From positions 41,691-105,690 of the forward strand of contig MKTD01000050.1 of NCBI GenBank assembly GCA_001898165.1: DNA of 64,000 bases, read 5' to 3'. Positions 57,467-64,000 of the stretch are shown piece by piece. Within the stretch, counting starts at the first letter, position 1; each line of letters begins with the position of its first letter. The notes under the pieces are model-generated. The model did not search any database and was not told the origin of the DNA. It saw only the letters and a list, made by a program, of their open reading frames with translations. The DNA comes from Bacteroidia bacterium 43-41 (GTDB lineage: Bacteria > Bacteroidota > Bacteroidia > Bacteroidales > Dysgonomonadaceae). The translations under genes were made by a program, and so were the position numbers.

Positions 57467-58045
57467 ATGGCAACGACAGATAATGACAACATCCTGATGA
57501 TGTTTGAAGAAATCAACCAAAAGCTGGACAGAGCTAACCAACAAATCGAGAAAATCGGGCAAAAGCAGCCGGAAGAAACCGGTAACGAGCAAATATTGGA
57601 ACTCAAAACAGTGATGGAAGACTTTCACGAAAGCCAATCCGAAAAACTGAATGAGATAGAAAATGCCGTCCGTAAAGAAAAACGAAAAATTGAATTTACA
57701 CCTAATTCGGTCAACACGATAATCGTTTTGCTTTCATTGATGGTGTTTGTATTGGGTTTTCTTTGGTGGAATGCTAGGCTTCACGAACAATTGGCACAAT
57801 ATGCGGATAACGATTTGAAATACCGGTATATTTTAATGCAAGGAAAAACAACGCCGGAAACATTGAGTCATCTGGAGAATATTTTTGAAAGCAAGAGTGA
57901 CAGCGCTAAAATTATCCGTAAACAGGTAGAAAATTACGAGAAAAACTTGATGGAAGAAATCAAACTCTTGAATAAGGCAAGGCTGAAGGAGCAGGAAGCA
58001 GAAAGGGTTAGAGAGGAATTGGAAATTCTAAGAAACAATAAATAA
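57467..58045 (+). CDS. Coiled-coil membrane protein of the mobilization module
   Basis: 192 residues. An N-terminal coiled coil (MMFEEINQKLDRANQQIEKIG and ESQSEKLNEIENAVRKEKRK) is followed by one membrane helix (VNTIIVLLSLMVFVLGFLWW, about 86-105) and a second charged coiled coil to the end. No catalytic motif. Proteins of this layout occur after relaxase genes in Bacteroidetes elements; function unknown. It lies 51 bases after the relaxase remnant and appears intact. Confidence 0.65.
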   Translation: MATTDNDNILMMFEEINQKLDRANQQIEKIGQKQPEETGNEQILELKTVMEDFHESQSEKLNEIENAVRKEKRKIEFTPNSVNTIIVLLSLMVFVLGFLWWNARLHEQLAQYADNDLKYRYILMQGKTTPETLSHLENIFESKSDSAKIIRKQVENYEKNLMEEIKLLNKARLKEQEAERVREELEILRNNK

Positions 58046-58145
58046 ACTTTCTTCTTTGAGGATAAAGAATATCATAGCTTCAATTTTTAAAATGAACATG
58101 CTGAATTAATTCAAAAATTAAAACATTTAAGCACTTCATTTTTCA

Positions 58146-58153
58146 TATCTTTG
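58146..58153 (+). promoter_or_regulatory. -7 box for the restriction-modification genes
   Basis: TATCTTTG followed by TA, 33 bases upstream of the hsdM-hsdS fusion ATG. Confidence 0.55.
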
Positions 58154-58185
58154 TAAATATATAAATAAAATCAAAATAATCATTA

Positions 58186-60858
58186 ATGGGACGCTCAACA
58201 GTACACTACGCAGACAATAAAACCAATAACGCACTCAAACAACTTCACAATAAATTACGTCCGGCAGGTACACCTGTACAGCGAGTTGAATATATTATTG
58301 AACTTTTATTGCTTCGAATTTTTGAAGCAAAACTTAAAAAGGATGGTGAGTTCAAGCAATTACGTCAGTTATTCACACCTGATTACCGTTGGAAAAATCC
58401 TAAAACAGGAAAAGATGAGTCGAACGAAAATCGTCTTTTTTCATATCTTTCCACTGTCTCTAACGAGCAGATTTTATCTGAGTTAAACGACAACTTTTTC
58501 CCTTTTTATTCGTCAATTCTTCAAAATGCTCGTCAGGTTTACAAAACCAATCTACCGCAGAAAGTACAAGACCAGTTGGTGCTAATCGAAGAAGTTTTCA
58601 GCAACTCAAATTTCACTAATAATGTAAACAGCGGAAATTTGGGTGAGGTTATCAGTATTGTAACTAATGACATTGAAGAAGACAGATTGCTAAAAACAGA
58701 CCTTTTGGGCGATGCCATTGAATCGGCTTTAAGCGAAACAGGCGGGACAAAAGACATTGGACTATATAGAACACCAGACCACATAAGGCAGTTTATGACT
58801 GCATTAGTAGAGCCAACATTCGCCGATACCATATTTGACCCCGCTTGTGGAACAGGCGGTTTCCTCTTTGATGCCTTTGAGTTTGTTATGAGGCGTGTTG
58901 ACGGAAGCCAAAAATGGCCCGGAGCTAAAGCGCACAAAGAGCTTTCAAAATGGTTTAATGGGTATTTCAAAAACAACAAGTTGGATTTCCCAAGCATAGA
59001 ACAAACCACCCAATTTTACAGGAGTGGAGTTACAGGAATTGAGTACCTTGGAGTTATCCGAAAAATGGCTTCTATAAACTTCTACATTCGTGGATTAAAT
59101 CCTGCCAATATAGAGCAGGGAGATTCATTACAGAAATATTCCCCGGTTACGGATCACGAAAGCAAATCGGTTATACTCGCAAATCCTCCCTTTGGAGCAC
59201 AGCGAGATCAAGACGCCTACCCCGATGTTTGGAGCGAATTTTCAAAAGAATCGGAAACCACCATTCTTTTTGTAAAGTTAATGTTTGAGCAATTAAAATC
59301 CGGCGGACGTTGTGCTGTGGTTGTATCGGAAGGATTTAATACGTGGGATCAGTTTAGTGCAAAAGCTCTGCGAAAAATGCTGTTGGATGAAGCGCAACTG
59401 AAAGCCGTGATTTCTTTGCCTCAAGGTTTATTCGTTAGCAAAAGCGGAGTTGGTCCTAAAACGTCAATTCTTCTCTTTGAGAAAGGCGGGAAAACAGACT
59501 GGACGTGGTTTTACAAAGTCACTAATGATGGGTACACGATGGGTACTAATCGCAAAGAACAAGCCGGATGTCAGTTGGTTGAATGTCTCGATTTGTTTCA
59601 CAAGTATGTAAAAAAAGGCATTCAGCCCCCTGAAACAAAAAACCAATTTTGTGCCCCTGCCGAATGGATTAAGGTGTTGGATCCTCGTATTAAAGAGAGC
59701 ATTCGGATTGAAACACGCACTGAACTGCAAGCGAAAAACGATATTGACAGAAAAAAGAAAATCAAAGATTTAGACACGAAAGTTAAATCAAAAAAAATAA
59801 CGCAAGCTGACAAACAAATGGAACTGAAGGTTTTCGAACAAATGCTCGAAAACCGCATTCAAAACGAAATTGCAAAACGAATAGATAAGGCGCACAATTA
59901 TTCGTTCAATATGGCTAATTACAAAAGCTCTTTAAGCGACAGCCAAATTACCGATTGGGCTGAAATCATTTCTCATATCGAACCGAATGGAGCAACCACT
60001 TTGGATGAAATATATAGGAAACTAAAATCAAGCAGGCCCGAAAAAATTCTGCCTTACTTAGTAAAGCTAAATCCTGCCAATGCCCTTGAAACTGACATTG
60101 CACGTGAGTACGTAAACAATGTCGAAGAAACTATTGTGGCTGAAAACAAGGAAATTTACAAGATAAAAAAAGTGTTGATGAGCGGTGCAAAATACCCGAT
60201 CGTTAAACTCAAAGACTATCTAATCCTGAATGAGAACAAAATAAAACCCTCAAGAAATCCTGATGTTAGCTACAAAGTACTGGGAGTGAGCAATGAAATA
60301 GGGGTTTTTAGAAATGATAAGCTTCAACCGGAAGAAACCTCTCAAAGCTATTTCCTTGTCAAACAGAATGAATTTTGCTACAATCCATATAGAATTAACG
60401 TAGGAAGCATTGGGCTAAACACTTTTGACTTAGATAATCAGATTATCAGCGGTGCATACATTGTTTTCGGATGTAAAGAAGACGAACTCAACCCGCTCTA
60501 TCTGAAAGCATTATTCGAAAGCGATATGTTTCTTGAATATGTAAATGACAAAGCAAGTGGCGGTGTGCGGATGAATTTTAAGTTTGAAGATATGGAAGCG
60601 TGGGAAATCCCTTTGCCAAGTATCGAAGATCAAGAAAAAATTGTGTCCAAAATTGAAAAACAAATGGCTATAATTGGTGTCTGTAATAAAGTTTCTAATA
60701 ATTTTAATGTTCAAATTGAGAATAATAAAATAATCATAGACTTTTTGGGAAATAAAAATCCAATCACAATCAAGAGAATTTCAAAAGGCAAAATTAATAA
60801 AATTTTGGCAGAAGTTTGGGGCTTAGAATATATTGAACCAATAACAGAAGAAAATTAA
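58186..60858 (+). CDS. Type I methyltransferase-specificity fusion (HsdM-HsdS)
   Basis: 890 residues. An HsdM N-terminal helical domain (1-165) precedes the methyltransferase core with SAM motif DPACGTGGF (218-226) and catalytic NPPF (333-336), the N6-adenine signature. From about residue 669 (KYPIVKLKDYL) the chain becomes a single HsdS-like target recognition domain (SYFLVKQNEFCYNPYRINVGS, WEIPLPSIEDQEKIVSKIEKQ) with its following helix. There is no separate hsdS in the window. One TRD per chain predicts that two copies pair to read a symmetric bipartite site. Its stop abuts the hsdR ATG. Confidence 0.9.
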   Translation: MGRSTVHYADNKTNNALKQLHNKLRPAGTPVQRVEYIIELLLLRIFEAKLKKDGEFKQLRQLFTPDYRWKNPKTGKDESNENRLFSYLSTVSNEQILSELNDNFFPFYSSILQNARQVYKTNLPQKVQDQLVLIEEVFSNSNFTNNVNSGNLGEVISIVTNDIEEDRLLKTDLLGDAIESALSETGGTKDIGLYRTPDHIRQFMTALVEPTFADTIFDPACGTGGFLFDAFEFVMRRVDGSQKWPGAKAHKELSKWFNGYFKNNKLDFPSIEQTTQFYRSGVTGIEYLGVIRKMASINFYIRGLNPANIEQGDSLQKYSPVTDHESKSVILANPPFGAQRDQDAYPDVWSEFSKESETTILFVKLMFEQLKSGGRCAVVVSEGFNTWDQFSAKALRKMLLDEAQLKAVISLPQGLFVSKSGVGPKTSILLFEKGGKTDWTWFYKVTNDGYTMGTNRKEQAGCQLVECLDLFHKYVKKGIQPPETKNQFCAPAEWIKVLDPRIKESIRIETRTELQAKNDIDRKKKIKDLDTKVKSKKITQADKQMELKVFEQMLENRIQNEIAKRIDKAHNYSFNMANYKSSLSDSQITDWAEIISHIEPNGATTLDEIYRKLKSSRPEKILPYLVKLNPANALETDIAREYVNNVEETIVAENKEIYKIKKVLMSGAKYPIVKLKDYLILNENKIKPSRNPDVSYKVLGVSNEIGVFRNDKLQPEETSQSYFLVKQNEFCYNPYRINVGSIGLNTFDLDNQIISGAYIVFGCKEDELNPLYLKALFESDMFLEYVNDKASGGVRMNFKFEDMEAWEIPLPSIEDQEKIVSKIEKQMAIIGVCNKVSNNFNVQIENNKIIIDFLGNKNPITIKRISKGKINKILAEVWGLEYIEPITEEN

Positions 60859-63240
60859 ATGGCAAGAAAAATCAACGAAGCTACCTCAACTGACCTGCCC
60901 ATTATTCAAACCTTGGTAAATGAATATGGTTGGAAAGTTGGCGACACGCTGTTGTATCAGCAAATCTACGATATTCCGGAAAGTTTGCGAAAGGAATACG
61001 CCCAATACAAAAACATTCGGCCGGATATTGTATTGCAGGATTTCAATGGAGATGTCATTGCAGTAATCGAAAATAATTTAGACCGCGAGCGCAAAGATTT
61101 TCTGAAACTTCGCACCATTATTTATCAGGTGTTGAAACCTCGCTTTCTCTATGCTTGCAGTACGGAAACGATTTGGTTTTACGATACGGCTTGGCGCGGG
61201 TTGGATGCAGGGGAGTTCAAGCAGGTAACCGGATTTATGTCATTGGAAGAGATGAAACGAAAGGTAGAACAGCAGAAAAAAATTGATACCAATCGTGAAA
61301 TCATTATTGATACTACCATAGCAGGCGGATTTGACCCCAATATCGGGAAAGACCGGTACTACCAGCTTCAATGTATCCGTACTATCATTGACAATTACAA
61401 GGCAGGCAAGCAGAAAATGCTAATTCACATGGCTACCGGATTAGGAAAAACACGTACTGCCGTGGCATTGGTGAAATCTTTATTTAGTAGTGGATTGGCT
61501 AAGCGGGTACTTTTTGTAGTTGACAGACGTATGCTTGCCAAACAGGCAGTTGATGATGGTTTTTCACTCATAAGTAAAGACTATTCTTCTGTATGGCTCA
61601 CTACTTCCAATTTCCGCTCACGCAAAAACGCTTCCATTCACGCTGTTGTTATAGACACACTTGAAATAATTCACAGCGAACTTCCTTCCAATTTTTATGA
61701 TTTAATCATTGTCGATGAATGTCATAGAAGCATAAATGTAAACCGAAAATTAATCTTCGACCATTTTCTTTGTCCACGTGTGGGGCTTACAGCCACGCCA
61801 CGCTCCGCCGTTGCAAAAGATGGACACGATGTTGCAGATGAAGATTTAGCTATTTTAGACACTTATAAACTCTTCGGATGTGAAACAGGAGAGCCGGATT
61901 TCCAATTCGATATGGCAAGGGGAATTGACGAAGGCTTCTTAGCCCCATACAAACCCATTGAAATAAAATCAGCGCTCATACAAGAAGCTGAAAATGAAGG
62001 GGTCGAATTTGATTATGTGCTTGACCCGCAAGAAAAGTATGTTATTCAGTTGGGAGAAAACAAAAGAGTAAAATTAGAGCAACTGAACAGAAAATACATA
62101 TCGGAAGAAAACTGTTTGCGTATTGCGGAAGAAATAAAAAAACATTCGCATTATGGTGAGAAAATTATTCTATTCGGCGTGAGTCAGGCTCATTGCATAG
62201 AATTAGCCAAAGCCATAAATAAGGTATTTGACAATGACAATGCAGAAAAACCATATTATGCCGAAGCAGTTATTTCTGAAAACAGCGAACTGAACGAAAC
62301 ACTCAAAGCTTGGTTCAAGAAACCATATCAAAAGCCTTATGTAGTTACTTCGGTAGATATTTTAAGCACAGGAGTTGACATACCTTGTGTGCGTTACATA
62401 GCATTCGCTTCACTTACCAATTCGGTTGGACAATACATTCAAATGATTGGTCGTGGCACTCGTCTCGACCCCAAAACAGGTAAGTTTAGCTTTCAGGTTC
62501 TCGATTTCGTAGGACTTTGCCAGCGTATGGAAGATAACGGCAAGGGTACATTAAAAGAAAACAAGAAAATCACCAAAGGCATTCAGATGCCGGTGGCTGT
62601 TACACCGCCAATCAACAAACCCAAAGGTGATTATTTTTTGATTGATAATGTTGACCCTGAAAGCATGATACAACGCATTGAACTTCATGGCGATAAAATT
62701 CAAATCAAAGACAATATCCCAATTGCGGAAGCAAGGCGTATTTTTGAAGAAGAATTAAAAAATTCACAAGAACCTGAAATTGCTGAAATCAAAGAAAAAG
62801 CAAAGCTAAAAGACTATCAACCTACTGACGAAGAAATAAACAAACTTCTTCTATGGCTGAAAAATCCAAATACGTTTTTAGATGAAGGGCATTTACAAAA
62901 AATGTATGATTATCCGCAAGGTTCAATATGGGACTTTTTGCTCCATGCTATGGGTATGAAAAAAATACCTTCCCAAAAAGAACGAATCGAGAAAAGTTAT
63001 GAGTCGTATTTACGCACCTATGATTTTACCGATGATCAAATAGACGTGTTGAGAAAGATAAAGAATGTTTATATATCCAATGTTACCACAAATAAAGAAT
63101 TAGAGATAGGAGATATTTTCGGAAACCCGATATACGAACGTCTCATTGGCTCGTATGAATCTGTTAACAATGTTTTCGACGGAAAATTCAACACCATTTT
63201 AGCAGATATGAAACATACATTTTTTTATAAAATAAATTAG
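60859..63240 (+). CDS. Type I restriction enzyme R subunit (HsdR, EcoEI-like)
   Basis: 793 residues. The N-terminal nuclease region has RPDIVLQDFNGDVIAVIENN (PD at 55-56, E71); the expected Lys two residues after the Glu is Asn73. A superfamily 2 translocase follows with Walker A HMATGLGKTRT (190-200), DECH (286-289), LTATPRS, SVDILSTGVDIP and QMIGRGTRLD. The C terminus resembles the EcoEI_R_C domain (YPQGSIWDFLLHAMG). It starts immediately after the fusion gene, so the two are one operon. The unusual nuclease motif makes actual cleavage uncertain. Confidence 0.88.
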   Translation: MARKINEATSTDLPIIQTLVNEYGWKVGDTLLYQQIYDIPESLRKEYAQYKNIRPDIVLQDFNGDVIAVIENNLDRERKDFLKLRTIIYQVLKPRFLYACSTETIWFYDTAWRGLDAGEFKQVTGFMSLEEMKRKVEQQKKIDTNREIIIDTTIAGGFDPNIGKDRYYQLQCIRTIIDNYKAGKQKMLIHMATGLGKTRTAVALVKSLFSSGLAKRVLFVVDRRMLAKQAVDDGFSLISKDYSSVWLTTSNFRSRKNASIHAVVIDTLEIIHSELPSNFYDLIIVDECHRSINVNRKLIFDHFLCPRVGLTATPRSAVAKDGHDVADEDLAILDTYKLFGCETGEPDFQFDMARGIDEGFLAPYKPIEIKSALIQEAENEGVEFDYVLDPQEKYVIQLGENKRVKLEQLNRKYISEENCLRIAEEIKKHSHYGEKIILFGVSQAHCIELAKAINKVFDNDNAEKPYYAEAVISENSELNETLKAWFKKPYQKPYVVTSVDILSTGVDIPCVRYIAFASLTNSVGQYIQMIGRGTRLDPKTGKFSFQVLDFVGLCQRMEDNGKGTLKENKKITKGIQMPVAVTPPINKPKGDYFLIDNVDPESMIQRIELHGDKIQIKDNIPIAEARRIFEEELKNSQEPEIAEIKEKAKLKDYQPTDEEINKLLLWLKNPNTFLDEGHLQKMYDYPQGSIWDFLLHAMGMKKIPSQKERIEKSYESYLRTYDFTDDQIDVLRKIKNVYISNVTTNKELEIGDIFGNPIYERLIGSYESVNNVFDGKFNTILADMKHTFFYKIN

Positions 63241-63539
63241 TCGGACTTCAATGCAATTCAAAAATTGGGATAGGTTGTAAAATAAAAGTCTAACAAAAAA
63301 GCAAGAATCAGCCAAGCGAGGACAACCGATTGATAATGTGTTGGTAAAGTCCTTTGTTTGGCTATTCTTTTAGACGGCAAAAGCCACCGATAGACAAAGG
63401 TAAGACAAAGTTCGGTTACCACCTCATTACCTAAAGGCTAAATGCGAATTGCTTGTAAGTCTTTATTTGTCTGCTGTTTGTACTACGTGTCATAACCTCT
63501 CATAACTCAAAGTAAACTAATTTTGTAACGTTTAAAACT
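63241..63539. other. Intergenic region before the integrase with repeats
   Basis: No gene in 299 bases. An imperfect inverted repeat joins GTCTAA..AAGAATcAGCCAA (63288-63315) with TTGGCTATTCTTTTAGAC (63358-63375). AGACAAAG occurs twice, 11 bases apart (63392-63399 and 63403-63410). TAATTTTG at 63518-63525 is a -7 box for the integrase. The repeats may be integrase arm-binding sites or a terminator of hsdR. Confidence 0.4.
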
Positions 63540-63545
63540 TTGAGT

Positions 63546-63941
63546 ATGCGCAGCACTTTCAAAACACTCTTTTATTTAAAGAAGAACAGCCCTAAGCCTG
63601 ATGGAACAGTTCCTGTAATGGGTAGAATCACTATTGACGGAACTATTTCACAATTCAGTTGTAAAATGACTGTTCAACCTCACCTTTGGGATACCAAAGC
63701 GGGACGGCTGACAGGCAAAAGCACATTGGCGGTAAAAACCAACCTTGCGTTGGATAAAATCCGTGTAGATATAAACCGCCATTATCAAGAAGTAATGCAA
63801 ACAGACGGCTTTGTAACAGCCGATAAGGTGAAGAATGCTTATTTGGGTTTGGGAGTTAAGCAAGATACATTCCTTGCTCTTTTCGACAAGCACAATCAAG
63901 AGTTTTCCCGAAAGGTGGGTTATAATATACCCAAGAATTAG
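63546..63941 (+). pseudogene. Tyrosine recombinase (integrase), truncated by an insertion
   Basis: From ATG 63546 the ORF has the N-terminal arm-binding domain of Bacteroidetes integrases (MRSTFKTLFYLKKNSPKPDG, VPVMGRITIDGTISQFSCKM, TVQPHLWDTKAGRLTGKS) and the start of the SAM-like core-binding domain (TFLALFDKHNQEFSRKVG). It then runs into VGYNIPKN and stops after 131 residues, without the catalytic Arg-His-Arg-Tyr domain. Homology appears to end near 63914, where an IS-like end begins. The remainder of the gene, if present, is outside the window. Confidence 0.8.
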
Positions 63942-64000
63942 GACAACAGGTTAAGCCAAAATAAATGCTTAATTTTGTGATATGAAAAAGACAAGAAAAC
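63915..64000 (+). mobile_element. Left end of a probable IS3-family insertion sequence
   Basis: The segment starting TGGGTTATAATATACCC and continuing through AATTAGGACAAC has the TG start and GGACAA motif usual in IS3-family terminal repeats. About 68 bases later an ORF begins MKKTRK, as many IS3 orfA proteins do. A -7 box TAATTTTG (63970-63977) sits just before it. The right end and any target duplication are outside the window. Confidence 0.6.
63982..64000 (+). CDS. Start of a probable IS3-family transposase orfA
   Basis: Six codons, ATGAAAAAGACAAGAAAA, are visible before the window ends (MKKTRK). The lysine/arginine-rich opening and the IS3-like end upstream suggest the helix-turn-helix orfA protein. 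Too short for a firm identification. Confidence 0.4.

Larger units (their letters stand above)
52245..64000. mobile_element. Degenerate mobilizable genomic island beside tRNA-Leu, carrying type I restriction-modification
   Basis: From the tRNA-Leu 3-prime end to beyond the window, genes change from housekeeping to mobile: RteC-like regulator, excisionase-like HTH protein, VirE-type ATPase, primase, MobC-like protein, relaxase, restriction-modification cargo and integrase. The layout resembles Bacteroides mobilizable elements such as NBU1, which use tRNA-Leu. Primase, relaxase and integrase are each broken. The left edge is set by the tRNA and is approximate; the right edge is outside the window, so no flanking direct repeat could be identified. 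Confidence 0.8.

Overview
The window is a stretch of chromosome from a Bacteroidota bacterium, most likely order Bacteroidales (Dysgonomonadaceae/Porphyromonadaceae-like). The evidence is two SusC/SusD pairs, a hybrid two-component regulator, an ECF sigma/FecR pair, a Bacteroidales-type SdhCAB, OstA-like and DUF4296 proteins, many genes preceded by the Bacteroidetes -7 box TAnnTTTG, and few Shine-Dalgarno sequences. The species cannot be fixed from sequence reading alone.

Layout. 1-2.4 kb: start of a divergent gene (possibly mutY), HU, a 30-codon bS22/mS38-like ribosomal protein, and RNase G/E behind a structured leader. 2.4-5.3 kb: priA and an outer-membrane barrel gene on the minus strand, with a 16-bp inverted repeat at their promoter. 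5.5-9.0 kb: sdhCAB. 9.3-12.2 kb: a secreted endonuclease/phosphatase-fold lipoprotein, a PLP aminotransferase and a 2-Cys peroxiredoxin. 12.4-22.4 kb: guaB, ileS (long type), a zinc-less DksA-like protein, lspA, a DUF4296 lipoprotein and ppdK. 22.4-31 kb: an SMR exporter, an amidohydrolase lipoprotein, then surA-like, OstA-like, a small membrane protein, mutL, an aldo/keto reductase and a lipoprotein with a Rieske-like framework but no histidine ligands.

31-38.8 kb is a nutrient-uptake locus controlled by an ECF sigma factor and FecR-type anti-sigma factor: SusC with STN domain, SusD and a periplasmic thioredoxin, with no glycan enzyme. 38.9-51.8 kb is a polysaccharide-utilization-type locus: a divergently transcribed hybrid two-component regulator, then GH130, an MFS permease, an unrecognised 576-aa lipoprotein, SusC and SusD. 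The likely logic is capture by SusCD, cleavage by the unknown lipoprotein, import by the permease and phosphorolysis by GH130.

52.1-52.25 kb holds tRNA-Gly(GCC) and tRNA-Leu(UAA). From there to the window end lies an integrated mobilizable element: an RteC-like regulator, an excisionase-like HTH protein, a VirE-type ATPase, an iteron-like candidate origin, a primase, an oriT-like inverted-repeat region, a MobC-like protein, a relaxase, a membrane coiled-coil protein and a two-gene type I restriction-modification cargo (HsdM-HsdS fusion plus HsdR). The element looks decayed. The primase has an in-frame stop, the relaxase is frameshifted and probably internally deleted, and the integrase is cut short by what looks like the left end of an IS3-family element. 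The restriction genes remain open, although the HsdR nuclease motif reads E-N-N where E-x-K is expected.

All calls rest on reading motifs and the supplied translations. No database search, folding or alignment program was run.
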